Shown here one piece after another: positions 8,524 to 20,005 of a stretch of 64,000 nt of DNA; positions within the stretch are counted from its first letter, which is position 1, and each line of letters opens with the position of its first letter. The position numbers were made by a program, and so were the translations under genes. The notes under the pieces were generated by a model. That model searched no databases. It was not told the origin of the DNA and was given only the letters and a program-made list of their open reading frames with translations. Location of the stretch: positions 1 to 64,000 of the forward strand of contig NZ_KB908101.1 in assembly GCF_000382345.1 (NCBI RefSeq), read 5' to 3'. This DNA is from Massilia niastensis DSM 21313. GTDB lineage: Bacteria > Pseudomonadota > Gammaproteobacteria > Burkholderiales > Burkholderiaceae_D.

Positions 8524-9136
8524 GATGAGGCATCCTTTCAGGTCGAATCCAAATAAGGGACCTGTGCGCCATGGTGCATGAAAGGCCGCGCGGGTCCACG
8601 TTTTCCAGTTCGCCAGGTGTTGAATTTGTTCTGGCGATATAGTCAGTGTAGCCACACCGCGCGCAGCCACAAGGCGAGATTGGCTGAAGCGCGAATCCGC
8701 GCGACGAACTGCGAAAAACGGGGCCTGAACGGCGTGTGCGCAGCGTGTTCGCGCGTGCCGTCTGCATGGGATGCATATGCGTTTTTCCAGGCGCCTGCGC
8801 AGGTCCCGACGAGGGAAGAAAAAGAAGCTGTATAGGCGAGTTCGACAGCGCACTCGCGCATGATACGAAAACCCGGGAAGCCCGTCAGAACGGGGCGTAT
8901 GGCGCGCGACGCGTCATCGATGGCGCGTCGTTCGCCTACTTGCACGAGGCGTTTTCACAAGCTGTCTATGCCTGTTCAAAAGCATGGTTTCGCATGCCGC
9001 CTGGACGGCTCGAAGGCATGCGCGCACAAGCTGTATAGGCCTGTCGTGGAGCACTTGTCGTTGCAGTCCGAGGGGATGTGAAAAGCAGCGCGATATGCGC
9101 GACGCGCGCGGGCGACATCCGCCCTGCTGTTCACGC
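8524..9136. other. Intergenic region with short degenerate repeats
   Basis: About 610 bases with no convincing gene on either strand. Two related 19-mers, CACAAGCTGTCTATGCCTG (8956-8974) and CACAAGCTGTATAGGCCTG (9025-9043), match at 17 of 19 bases. A shorter copy, AAGCTGTATAGGC, is at 8825-8837. The promoter of the gene ending at 8143 should lie at the left end. Confidence 0.45.
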
Positions 9137-9994
9137 TCAGGCGCGCAAACGGCGCAGCATGGCCGTGATCGCGTCCAGCACCGCCGCGTCGTTCCAGTAG
9201 CTGTTGTGCGCCAGCGGATTCCAGCTGCGCAGCACCCAGCCGACCACGCCGTCGCCGGCATTGATCGCGCGGTCCTCGACCAGTTCGCGGTAGCCGGCGG
9301 ACAGCGGCTGCAGGGGCCAGCCGAGCACGTCGTCCGGGTCGTAGAAGTTGATCCACTTGAACAGTGGGGTCGGCGGCGCGATCGGGATGATGTGCATCTC
9401 CTTGTGCGCGGCGATGAAGATCGGGATGTTGCAGCCGGTAGTAATCAGGCCGGCGCAGGTGCCGGCGCCGATGAACTGGCGTTCGCTGGCGGTGAGGGTG
9501 CGGCCCAATGCCTGCATGGCCCAGGCGTCGATATTGCGCCAGATGCCGGCGCCGACCGGCTTGCCGGCGGCCGCCTTCTGGGCGTCGTAGATATAGCTCG
9601 ACAGGACCTGGCAGCCGAGCGACTGCGCGACGAACACGACCGGCATGCCGGGCCGCGTGGCGTGCGCCGACAGCAGGGTGCGCGCGATCTCGCCCTGCGC
9701 CAGTTCGTAGACCGAGGCGGGGATCTCCTTGCGGTTCTCGAGGCCGGCCGCGTCGCCGAAGCCGAACAGGACGAACTTGCGCAGCGCGTGGTAGCGCACC
9801 TGGCCATGCGCGGCGGTGCGCTCCCACACCAGCTTCTGGTTGTCCTGCAGGATGTCCTGGTAGTACACCGAGCGCATCGCCACGCCGTCGGCCAGCCCGC
9901 CCAGCCGGGCGCGTACGGCCGCCATCAGGCCGTCGGCATAGTCCGGCAAGGTCTCTCCCATCCCGTGCACCGCGATCAGCGCCACCCGTGTCAT
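9137..9994 (-). CDS. Alpha/beta-hydrolase-like protein of unknown substrate
   Basis: A 285-residue cytoplasmic protein. It opens with VALIAVHGMGET, the oxyanion-hole His-Gly strand typical of lipase-like alpha/beta hydrolases. S125 in VAQSLGCQ sits where the nucleophile elbow is expected, with Ala in place of the usual first Gly. An Asp in YDPDDVLG and His in PLAHNSYW are candidate acid and base. The motif set resembles DUF676/serine-esterase-like hypothetical proteins. ATG 9994 has an excellent GGAGGGAAC element; the upstream frame to 10063 is ignored. It is divergent from the gene starting at 10096, and the two share about 100 bases of promoter. Confidence 0.7.
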   Translation of the reverse strand: MTRVALIAVHGMGETLPDYADGLMAAVRARLGGLADGVAMRSVYYQDILQDNQKLVWERTAAHGQVRYHALRKFVLFGFGDAAGLENRKEIPASVYELAQGEIARTLLSAHATRPGMPVVFVAQSLGCQVLSSYIYDAQKAAAGKPVGAGIWRNIDAWAMQALGRTLTASERQFIGAGTCAGLITTGCNIPIFIAAHKEMHIIPIAPPTPLFKWINFYDPDDVLGWPLQPLSAGYRELVEDRAINAGDGVVGWVLRSWNPLAHNSYWNDAAVLDAITAMLRRLRA

Positions 9995-10049
9995 GTTCCC
10001 TCCATTCGCTAACGCTAGCGTACCAAATTCGTGCGCCGACGGTCGCGTG

Positions 10050-10078
10050 AGCGAAGATGGCACAATGCCGGTCCCGGT
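10050..10078 (+). promoter_or_regulatory. Putative -10 region of the gene at 10096
   Basis: GATGGCACAATGCC lies 30 bases upstream of the start codon, with CACAAT as the -10 candidate. The gene has almost no Shine-Dalgarno sequence, so a short leader is plausible. The call rests on appearance only. Confidence 0.3.
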
Positions 10079-10095
10079 CCCCGCAACCTCATCTC

Positions 10096-10881
10096 ATGGA
10101 AATCCTGTTCGACCATTACAAGGAAGCGATCCGCGCACTCGACCTGGCGGCGGTCGCCGCACCGGCCGCGATTCCGGAACGCTTCCTGCTGGCGCGCGAG
10201 GGGCGCTACGGCGCCTTCTATATTCCGTTCGAGTCGGTCAATCCGGCGGCGCGCGTGGTGGTGGTCGGGATTTCGCCCGGCTTCGCGCAGTGGAAGAATG
10301 CGATGCGCGAAGCGCAGCGCCAGATCGCGGCCGGGGCCTCGGTGGCGGACACGCTGCGCGCGGCGCGCCTCACCGGCGCGTTCAGCGGCGCGATCAGGCC
10401 GAACTTCGTGGCCCTGCTGGATGCGATCGGGGTCCAGCGCTGGCTCGGGATCGCGGACTGCGCCAGCCTGTTCGGCGCGGACGCGGAACTGGTGCAGGTG
10501 AGCGCGATCCTGCGCCATCCGGTGTTCGTCGACGGGAAGAACTACAGCGGCACGCCGGCCATGCCACGCCATGCCTTCCTGCGCGAGCAGGTGCTGCGCT
10601 ACTTCGCGCACGAGGCGGCCATGCTGCCGGATGCGCTGTACATCCCGATGGGGGCCAGCGTCAGCGAAGGGCTGGAGTGGCTGGCCGCGCAAGGGGTGGT
10701 CAGGCGCGAGCGCATCCTGCATGGCTTGCCGCATCCGTCGGGGGCGAACGCCGAACGCGTGGCGTATTTCCTCGGGAAGAAAGCGAAACAGGCCTTGTCG
10801 GCCAAGACGAATGGGGACCGGATCGATGCGGCGCGTGAAGCCCTGCTGGAGCAGATGGAGGCCTTGATCCGGCTGCGATGA
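10096..10881 (+). CDS. Uracil-DNA-glycosylase-fold-like hypothetical protein
   Basis: A 261-residue soluble protein. The strand VVVVGISPGFAQWKNA (residues 53-68) followed much later by HGLPHPSGANAERVAYFLG (about 211-229) matches the placement of the two active-site motifs of the uracil-DNA glycosylase superfamily, where motif B is a His-Pro-Ser segment. The motif-A Asp usual in true glycosylases is not evident (GISPG), so DNA repair activity is uncertain. ATG 10096 is chosen because the homologous-looking part starts there; the in-frame codon at 10057 lies inside the promoter. It is the only plus-strand gene in the first 22 kb. Confidence 0.6.
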   Translation: MEILFDHYKEAIRALDLAAVAAPAAIPERFLLAREGRYGAFYIPFESVNPAARVVVVGISPGFAQWKNAMREAQRQIAAGASVADTLRAARLTGAFSGAIRPNFVALLDAIGVQRWLGIADCASLFGADAELVQVSAILRHPVFVDGKNYSGTPAMPRHAFLREQVLRYFAHEAAMLPDALYIPMGASVSEGLEWLAAQGVVRRERILHGLPHPSGANAERVAYFLGKKAKQALSAKTNGDRIDAAREALLEQMEALIRLR

Positions 10882-10927
10882 ACCCCGGGGTTCGCACCGC
10901 AGCCACTGCATCGGGCGCGCAGCGCCC

Positions 10928-11623
10928 TTACTGCTCGCCGATCTCCAGCTCGAACGAGCCGACCCCATCCACCCCGCCGCGCACCCGGTCTCCCGGCACC
11001 AGCGCGGCCACGCCCGACGGCGTGCCCGAATAGATGAGATCCCCGGGCGCCAGCTTCACGAAGCGCGACAGGTAGCTGATCACATCCGCCACCGGCCAGA
11101 TCATCTCGCCGAGATCCCCCTGCTGGCGCAGCTCGCCGTTCACTTCGAGCCAGATGCGTCCCTTGGCCGGATACCCGACCTGCCCGACCGGATGCAGTTC
11201 GCTGCACGGCGCCGAGGCGTCGAAGCCCTTGGCCATGTCCCACGGGCGTCCCGTGTCCTTGGCCGCGGACTGCAGGTCGCGCCGGGTCAGGTCCAGGCCG
11301 ACGCCGTAGCCCCAGACCATTTTCAGCGCCTCGTCGGGCGACACGTTGGCGCCGCCCACGCCCAGCGCCACCACCAGTTCCACCTCGTGGTGCAGGTCCG
11401 TGGTTTCGGTCGGATACGGCACCGTGGCGCTGGCCGGGACGACCGCATCGGCGGGCTTGGTGAAGAAGAACGGCGGCTCGCGGTTGGGATCGCTGCCCAT
11501 CTCGCGCGCGTGCGACGCATAGTTGCGGCCGACGCAGAATACGCGCCGCACCGGGAAACGGGCATTCGAACCCGCCACGGCGACCGACGGCACGGCGGGA
11601 GCGGTAATGACAAAATCTGACAT
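10928..11623 (-). CDS. Fumarylacetoacetate hydrolase (FAH) family protein
   Basis: A 231-residue single-domain member of the FAH superfamily, which includes acylpyruvate hydrolases, decarboxylases and isomerases acting on 2-oxo acids with Mg2+. Seen motifs: FCVGRNYASHAREMG near the N-terminus, FFFTKPADAV, the metal-binding HHEVELVVALG, and GDLIYSGTPSGVAAL near the end. The spelling CVGRNYA-HA is typical of YcgM-like acylpyruvases (FAHD1 group). The second of two close ATGs (11623) fits better with the AAAGGA element than the one at 11629. Exact substrate cannot be read from sequence. Confidence 0.85.
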   Translation of the reverse strand: MSDFVITAPAVPSVAVAGSNARFPVRRVFCVGRNYASHAREMGSDPNREPPFFFTKPADAVVPASATVPYPTETTDLHHEVELVVALGVGGANVSPDEALKMVWGYGVGLDLTRRDLQSAAKDTGRPWDMAKGFDASAPCSELHPVGQVGYPAKGRIWLEVNGELRQQGDLGEMIWPVADVISYLSRFVKLAPGDLIYSGTPSGVAALVPGDRVRGGVDGVGSFELEIGEQ

Positions 11624-11689
11624 GCTCATCCTTTCATTGACGGAATGGCTATCATAACCCGCGCCGCGCGCCGCCCGTCCGCTCCCCGG

Positions 11690-14431
<2,742 letters not shown>

Positions 14432-14575
14432 CAGGATGACCCAGTTCGGTGCACGCAAGGCAGGGCGGGCTTGATACATTTGTATGTACCTGCCCTTGTT
14501 TTTGTTGCCCAGCAGCTAACTTTTATAATCGGGAGATTATAGCGAGCAATCGAAATGGGCCGCGCCCGATTCGTC

Positions 14576-15898
14576 TCAGTGCGATTTTCCGATCCTGTGG
14601 TGTACCCGGCGCTGGGCCAGCCAGACCGCGGCGACCACCAGCGGCACCACGATCCCCAGCGCCAGGTCGGGATTGATGGGCAGGCCGGCCGCCTTCGCCG
14701 CCTTGCCCGCGTAGCCGAACAGGCCGACCAGGTAGTACGAGATCGCCGCCACCGACAGGCCCTCGACCGCCAGCTGCAGGCGCAGCTGCTGGGCGGCGCG
14801 GGCGTTCATCGATTCCAGGATGCGGCGGTTCTGCATTTCCTGCACGATGCCGACCCGGGTGCGCAGCAGGTCGTTGACGTCGGCGATGCGGCGCCCCAGC
14901 GCATCCTGGCGCGCGCTGGTGGCGTCGCAGGTGTGCATCGCGGGCGCCAGGCGCCGGTCCATGAATTCCTCGACCGTGGGCGTGCCCTCGATGCGCACTT
15001 CGCGCAGCTCGTCGATCCGCGCCTTCACGATGCCGAAATAGGCTTTCGAGGCCGAGAAGCGGTAGCCGTTGTCGAGCGAGAGCTTTTCCATGCGCGCCGC
15101 CAGCCGCGTGATCTGGTCCAGCAGGCGCTGTTCGCCGTCGGCGCCCTCGTCGGCCTGGGCCGTGTCGGTGGCGACCATGGCGTTGGCCAGCTCGGCCAGC
15201 TCGGCTTCGATGCGGTCCAGTTCCTTGCCCACCGCGCGCGCGGCCGTGAGTCCGAGCAGGGCCATCATGCGGTAGGTCTCGATCTCGAGCACGCGCTGCA
15301 CCAGCCGCCCGCCCTGCAGGTGGCGCATGCCGAGGTCGCGGATCACGAAGCGGCTGAAGCCGTCGGCCTGGATCGCGAAGTCGGTCCACAGTTCGGCGCC
15401 CTGCATGACCGAGGACCCGGCCAGCAGGTTGCGCTCGAACACGGCGGGCAGGCGCGAAGCGTCGGCGCCGCCTTCGACCAGCGCCACGTGCGCGGCCGCC
15501 ATCAGCAGGCCCTCGAGCTGCGACAGCCAGGCCGCCGGCAGGAAGGCCAGCGGCATGTGCGCGAACGCCTCGTGCAGCGCCAGGCCCTGCGGCAGCGGCG
15601 CGGAGACGGTATAGGTGGCGAATTCGGTATGGCACTCCCACTTCAGGCAGAAGCTGCCGAAGTCATGGAAGAAGTGGCTGCTGCCCTGGCTCGGCGCGGA
15701 GACCCCGAAATGCTCGCACAGCGCGGCCAGCAGCCGGTGCTGGAAATGCGCCTGCGGCGGCCCGGACTGGCCGCCGTGGCAGATGGCCAGGTGGGTGATC
15801 GCTTCCGGGGCGTCGAGCCGCAGGAAGGGGCGCGAATGAAGCTCGGCCGCGAGCGGCACGCGCGATGGATGGTTCAGCGTCCCGTTGAAATCTCTCAA
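14576..15898 (-). CDS. DUF3422 family membrane-anchored protein
   Basis: A 440-residue protein matching the DUF3422 family by its start (NHPSRVPLAAELHSRPF) and overall plan: a long soluble N-terminal domain, a helical region, and two C-terminal membrane helices (about 370-392 and 408-428, LALGIVVPLVVAAVWLA). The family is common in proteobacteria and has no established role. The start is TTG at 15898, supported by a strong GGAGG six to seven bases upstream; no ATG fits the conserved N-terminus. It lies 40 bases after the LysR gene and before the hybrid kinase. Confidence 0.85.
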   Translation of the reverse strand: MRDFNGTLNHPSRVPLAAELHSRPFLRLDAPEAITHLAICHGGQSGPPQAHFQHRLLAALCEHFGVSAPSQGSSHFFHDFGSFCLKWECHTEFATYTVSAPLPQGLALHEAFAHMPLAFLPAAWLSQLEGLLMAAAHVALVEGGADASRLPAVFERNLLAGSSVMQGAELWTDFAIQADGFSRFVIRDLGMRHLQGGRLVQRVLEIETYRMMALLGLTAARAVGKELDRIEAELAELANAMVATDTAQADEGADGEQRLLDQITRLAARMEKLSLDNGYRFSASKAYFGIVKARIDELREVRIEGTPTVEEFMDRRLAPAMHTCDATSARQDALGRRIADVNDLLRTRVGIVQEMQNRRILESMNARAAQQLRLQLAVEGLSVAAISYYLVGLFGYAGKAAKAAGLPINPDLALGIVVPLVVAAVWLAQRRVHHRIGKSH

Positions 15899-15938
15899 AA
15901 ACAGCCTCCGTGGTGAAGCACGGCGGCCAGGCCGCCGG

Positions 15939-16880
15939 CTAGTAGATTTCGGCCGCCGCCGCGCGCACCGCCTTGAGCAGCAGGTCGGCGCCAGGCGACA
16001 GCAAGTGATCCTGCTGGCGGATGATGCCGAAGGCGTCCATCTTGCAGGGAAGTTCGATCGGCAGGATACGCATCACGTTCAGCGATGCATAGTATTGTGC
16101 CACCTCCTGCGGCATCACGTGCAGCGAGTCGGTTTGTTGCAACAGCGCCGTCACCAGCAGCATGGCCGTCGTGTCGACCACATTGCTCGGGGGCGCCAGG
16201 CCGGCGCGGCGGAACATCATGTCGAAGCGGTGGCGCAGGATGCTGCCGGGCTGCGGCAATATCCACGGCCGGTCGGCGATGTCCTTCAGCTCCAGCGCCT
16301 TGTTCTCGAGCAGCGGATGGCCGGGACGCACGACCGCGCAGGCCGGCTCCTCGGTCAGCTCCTCATAGATCAGGCCCGTGGAATCTTCCCTCTCCAGGAT
16401 GCGGCCGATCATGAAGTCGAGCGTGCCGTGCTGGAGCTTGTCGAGCAGGACGTTGCTGGACTCGAGCTGCACGCCGATGCGCAGCAAGGGCGCCTGTTCC
16501 TTGATGCGCGCGATCGCGCGCGGCAGCAGGGTCATCGCGGGCGACATGATCACGCCCACCTCGACCTGCCCCGTCAGGCCGGCCTTGAGCGTCACGATGT
16601 CGTCGTGCGCCAGCGCCAGGCTGGTGAGGGCCATGCGCGCGTGGCGGATCATCGTCTCGCCGTAGATGGTCGGCTCCATGCCGCGCGGCAGGCGATCGAA
16701 CAGGCGCACGTCCAGCATCTCCTCCAGGTCCTTGATCTGCTTGGACGCGGCGGGCTGCGTCATGTGCAGCTCTTCGGCAGCACGGTGGATGTTGCGGTAG
16801 TCGTCCAGCGCGATCAGGAGCAGCAGCTGGCGCGTCTTGAGGCGCGCCTTCAAAAACCAGTTCGGGTTCGTGGTATCCAT
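15939..16880 (-). CDS. LysR-family regulator, GbpR-like (candidate arabinose/galactose regulator)
   Basis: A 313-residue LysR-type regulator: winged helix-turn-helix at about 15-75 (IHRAAEELHMTQPAASKQIKDLEEML) and a periplasmic-binding-protein-like effector domain from about 100. The beginning and the MTQPAASKQI spelling fit the GbpR subgroup, whose founding members control a galactose/arabinose-binding protein in Agrobacterium and Azospirillum. It is the last gene of the sugar ABC-transporter unit, 55 bases after a GH43 gene. Three dyads with LysR-like position in front of arabinose operons (22548, 39086, 46278) make it the prime candidate to bind them. That link is inference. Confidence 0.85.
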   Translation of the reverse strand: MDTTNPNWFLKARLKTRQLLLLIALDDYRNIHRAAEELHMTQPAASKQIKDLEEMLDVRLFDRLPRGMEPTIYGETMIRHARMALTSLALAHDDIVTLKAGLTGQVEVGVIMSPAMTLLPRAIARIKEQAPLLRIGVQLESSNVLLDKLQHGTLDFMIGRILEREDSTGLIYEELTEEPACAVVRPGHPLLENKALELKDIADRPWILPQPGSILRHRFDMMFRRAGLAPPSNVVDTTAMLLVTALLQQTDSLHVMPQEVAQYYASLNVMRILPIELPCKMDAFGIIRQQDHLLSPGADLLLKAVRAAAAEIY

Positions 16881-16935
16881 CAGAAAATAATATCATTTTG
16901 GATATCAGCAGGACAGCAATAATCTTGACTGGTTA
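16881..16935 (-). promoter_or_regulatory. AT-rich gap before the LysR gene
   Basis: This 55-base spacer is far more AT-rich than its surroundings and contains ATATC-N6-GATAT (16890-16905). It could hold a separate promoter for the regulator; TTGCTG with ATGATA 17 bases downstream on the minus strand is one candidate. It does not match the three-site operator described elsewhere in this annotation. Confidence 0.3.
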
Positions 16936-17895
16936 TCACTTGCAGCCCGGCGAGGGATTGGCGGCCGGGCCTTCGGCGGTCTGCGCCACCGGCAGCATCC
17001 TGCCGTTGGCGTCGTAGCGCAGTTCCTCGACCGCGGCCGAGCGGCGGAATTCGCCGCCGGTCGGCAGCTTGCCGTTGTGGTAGAAGATGTAGGACTTGCC
17101 GTTGAAGTCGACGATCGCCTGGTGGATGGTCTTGACGTTGCTGTTCTTCTCCATGATCACGCCGCCGAAGGACCACGGGCCGGTGGCCGTCGGGCCGGTC
17201 ATGACCACCGTCTCTTCCGGGAAGTGGCGCGAGTACGAGAGGTAGTAGGTGCCCTTGTGCTTGTGCAGGTAGGCCGCCTCGGTGAAGGCTTCCAGGCCGA
17301 CGGTGTGGATCGGTCCGTCGATCTCGGTCATGCTGGGCTTCAGCTTCGCGTACTTCATGACCGTGTTGCCCCAGTAGAGGTAGGCCTGGCCGTCGTCGTC
17401 GACGAACACGGCGGGGTCGATGTCGTCCCACAGGATCGAGGTCTCCTTCGTCATGTCGTTCGAGACCAGGGCCTTGCCGATGGCGTCGACGAAGGGGCCG
17501 GTCGGGCTGTCGGAGACCGCCACGCCGATCGCCTTGCCCGGGATGCTCGCGTGGTCGACGGTCGAGTAGAAGTAGTACTTGCCGTTGCGCTTGACGATGT
17601 CCGAGGCCCAGGCGTCGCGCCCGGCCCACTTGAAGGTGCTGTAGCGCAGCGGGGAGCCGTGGTCCTTCCAGTTCTTCATGTCGCAGGACGAGTAGACGCG
17701 CCACTCGTTCATCACGTAGTCCTTGCCGCCGACCGGGGCGTCGTCCTTGCCGACATACAGGTAGACGCGGCCGTTGTCGACCAGGGCCGCCGGGTCGGCG
17801 GTGAAGATGTCCTTGACGATGGGGTTGCCGGCATGGGCGAGCAAGGTTGAACTGAGCGCGCCGAGGGCGGCGGCGAGGATGCATTGCTTGAACAT
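16936..17895 (-). CDS. Secreted GH43 glycosidase (alpha-L-arabinofuranosidase/beta-xylosidase type)
   Basis: A 319-residue five-bladed beta-propeller enzyme with signal peptide MFKQCILAAALGALSSTLLAHA. GH43 catalytic triad: base D34 in TADPAALVD, modulator D160 in DDIDPAVFVDDDG, acid E206 in LEAFTEAAYL. No extra carbohydrate-binding module follows. The frame is open far upstream into the permease gene, but ATG 17895 with a GGAGACTTC element is the only start that gives a signal peptide. It lies 29 bases after the permease gene, so it is probably transcribed with the sugar transporter: release of the sugar outside and import by the transporter would be co-regulated. Confidence 0.88.
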   Translation of the reverse strand: MFKQCILAAALGALSSTLLAHAGNPIVKDIFTADPAALVDNGRVYLYVGKDDAPVGGKDYVMNEWRVYSSCDMKNWKDHGSPLRYSTFKWAGRDAWASDIVKRNGKYYFYSTVDHASIPGKAIGVAVSDSPTGPFVDAIGKALVSNDMTKETSILWDDIDPAVFVDDDGQAYLYWGNTVMKYAKLKPSMTEIDGPIHTVGLEAFTEAAYLHKHKGTYYLSYSRHFPEETVVMTGPTATGPWSFGGVIMEKNSNVKTIHQAIVDFNGKSYIFYHNGKLPTGGEFRRSAAVEELRYDANGRMLPVAQTAEGPAANPSPGCK

Positions 17896-17924
17896 GAAGT
17901 CTCCTTGATTTTTTATAGTGTTGT

Positions 17925-18911
17925 TTAGCCGGCCTTGGTCCGGAACGCCATCACCCTCTGCACCACGCAGAACACGAACAGCAGCGCCCCGATCACGATC
18001 TTGGTCCACCACGAGCTGAGCGTCCCGTCGAATGCGATCAGGGTCTGGATGGTGCCCAGCACCAGCACGCCCGACAGCGCCCCGGCCACATAGCCGTAGC
18101 CGCCGGTGAGCAGGGTCCCGCCGATCACCACGGCAGCGATGGCGTCCAGCTCCGTCCCCTGCGCATGCAGCCCATATCCCGACAGCATGTAGAACGAGAA
18201 CAGCACCCCCGCCAGCGCCGCGCAGAAGCCGCTGAACGCATACACGAGGATCTTGGTGCGCCCGACCGCCAGCCCCATCATGGCGGCCGACTGCTCGTTG
18301 CCGCCGACCGCATACAGCGCGCGCCCGAAGGCGCTGTAATGCGCCAGCCACACCGCGAACGCCAGCATGGCCAGCGCCACCACGGCTCCCGGCGACAGGA
18401 AGCCGCCCAGGAACGGCAGCTGGGTCTGCGACATCGCCACGAACAGCGGATCCTCGATCGTGATCGATTCGATGCTGATCAGGTAGCACAGCCCGCGCGC
18501 CAGGAACATGCCCGCCAGGGTCACGATGAAGGGCTGCAGCCGGAAGTAGTGGATCACCGCGCCCATGCCGCCCCCAAAACAGGCGCCGAGCAGCAGCACG
18601 GTCGCGATCACCGCCGCCGGCGGCCAGTGCGCCACCTGCAGCAGCCAGGCCGAGATCATGGTGGCCAGCGCCAGCACGGCGCCGACCGACAGGTCGATCC
18701 CGCCCGACAGGATCACGAAGCCCATACCGATCGCGATCACCAGCAGGAAGGCGTTATCGATCAGCAGGTTCAGCATCACCTGCAGCGACAGGAAACCCTC
18801 GTAGGCCGCTCCGCCGGCCAGGAGCATCGCCGCCAGCAGCAGCACCGTGACCAGGGAGGTGAAGGACGGCGCCCCGGACAGGGTGCGCACGCCACGCAGG
18901 ACCGCGCTCAT
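17925..18911 (-). CDS. yjfF: Sugar ABC transporter permease (YjfF-like)
   Basis: A 328-residue inner-membrane permease of the ribose/galactofuranose family with about eight to ten hydrophobic segments. The family signature GGIDLSVGAVLALATM is at about 68-84, and the cytoplasmic loop GRALYAVGGNEQSAAMMGL contacts the ATPase. It pairs with the second permease immediately upstream. ATG 18911 overlaps the stop of that gene as ATGA. Naming follows the E. coli ytfQRT-yjfF galactofuranose system; in this locus arabinose or a related pentose is a likelier substrate. Confidence 0.88.
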   Translation of the reverse strand: MSAVLRGVRTLSGAPSFTSLVTVLLLAAMLLAGGAAYEGFLSLQVMLNLLIDNAFLLVIAIGMGFVILSGGIDLSVGAVLALATMISAWLLQVAHWPPAAVIATVLLLGACFGGGMGAVIHYFRLQPFIVTLAGMFLARGLCYLISIESITIEDPLFVAMSQTQLPFLGGFLSPGAVVALAMLAFAVWLAHYSAFGRALYAVGGNEQSAAMMGLAVGRTKILVYAFSGFCAALAGVLFSFYMLSGYGLHAQGTELDAIAAVVIGGTLLTGGYGYVAGALSGVLVLGTIQTLIAFDGTLSSWWTKIVIGALLFVFCVVQRVMAFRTKAG

Positions 18912-20005
18912 GCCGTCCTCCGTTTCCACAGCTGCTTGAATTGGTCCGACTGCGACACGCAGACCAGGAAGACCACAACCGACTTGACGACCATGTTGAC
19001 CTCGGGCGGCACGCCCAGCGAATAGATGGTGTAGGTGAGCGTCTGGATGATCAGCGCTCCGATGATGCTGCCGACCAGGCTGAACTTGCCCCCCAGGAGC
19101 GAGGTGCCGCCCAGGGTGACGGCCAGGATCGCATCGAGTTCCAGCAGCAGGCCGGCGTTGTTGGCGTCGGCGCTCTTCACGTTCGAGCTGATCATCAGTC
19201 CGGCCATGCCGGCGCAGGCGGCGGAGAACACGTAGACGAACACGATCAGCGCCGCCGTGCGGATGCCGGCCAGCCGCGCCGCGACCGGGTTGATGCCGAC
19301 CGCCTGGATGAACAGGCCGAGGGCCGTGTGGCGCAGCAGGAAGGCCGTCACGCCGAACACCGCCGCCACCACGAACAGCGCGAACGGCAACCCGAACAGG
19401 TAGCCGCTGCCGAGGAAGAAGAAAGGCTGGTAGTAGACCGTGACGATCTGGCCATCGGTCAGCAGCTGGGCCAGGCCGCGCCCCGCCACCATCAGGATCA
19501 GGGTGGCCACGATCGGCTGCAGGCCGAGGCCCGCGACCAGGGCGCCGTTCCACAGGCCGCACAGCAGCGCGGCGCCGATGGCGGCTCCCATCGCCAGCGC
19601 CATCGGGGTCTGCGCCACGTATTGCGGCACGCCGTCCTGGATCACCATCGTGCCGCCCACCAGCATGGAAGCGACCGTGCCGGACAGGGCCACGACCGCG
19701 CCCACCGAGATGTCGATGCCGCGCGTGGCGATCACCAGGGTCATGCCGATCGCCGCCAGCATCAAGGGAGCGGCGCGGTTGACGATGTCGACCAGGCTGC
19801 CGTACAGGTGGCCATCCTTGATCTCGAGCTGGAAGAAGCCCGGGATCAGCAGGAAGTCGACCAGCAGCAGCAGCGCCAGCGCGGCCAGCGGCCGGAACAG
19901 CGGGTGCGCCAGCGCGGCTGCGAACAGCGGCCGGCCTGGCGCCGGGGCCGCCGGCGCGGCCGGCGCCTCGGCCGGCGCGATGGGGGTGTGTTCCTTGACG
20001 ATCAT
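18908..20005 (-). CDS. ytfT: Sugar ABC transporter permease (YtfT-like)
   Basis: A 365-residue permease with an Ala/Pro-rich cytoplasmic N-terminus (residues 1-35) and then the usual set of membrane helices. The signature is ATRGIDISVGAVVALSG, followed by the loop FIQAVGINPVAARLAGI. It forms a heterodimer with the next gene product. ATG 20005 overlaps the ATPase stop as ATGA and its own stop overlaps the next start in the same way, so ATPase and both permeases are translationally coupled. Confidence 0.9.
   Translation of the reverse strand: MIVKEHTPIAPAEAPAAPAAPAPGRPLFAAALAHPLFRPLAALALLLLVDFLLIPGFFQLEIKDGHLYGSLVDIVNRAAPLMLAAIGMTLVIATRGIDISVGAVVALSGTVASMLVGGTMVIQDGVPQYVAQTPMALAMGAAIGAALLCGLWNGALVAGLGLQPIVATLILMVAGRGLAQLLTDGQIVTVYYQPFFFLGSGYLFGLPFALFVVAAVFGVTAFLLRHTALGLFIQAVGINPVAARLAGIRTAALIVFVYVFSAACAGMAGLMISSNVKSADANNAGLLLELDAILAVTLGGTSLLGGKFSLVGSIIGALIIQTLTYTIYSLGVPPEVNMVVKSVVVFLVCVSQSDQFKQLWKRRTA

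Noticed and set aside
8524..8853. N-terminal extension of the small secreted protein
   Set aside because: The signal peptide and a good Shine-Dalgarno place the start at 8523; the extension is Arg/Cys-rich noise.
16881..16935. A fourth copy of the arabinose operator in front of the LysR gene
   Set aside because: Contains TATCCAAAATG on the minus strand but lacks the CGAT and GTATC parts at the required spacing.
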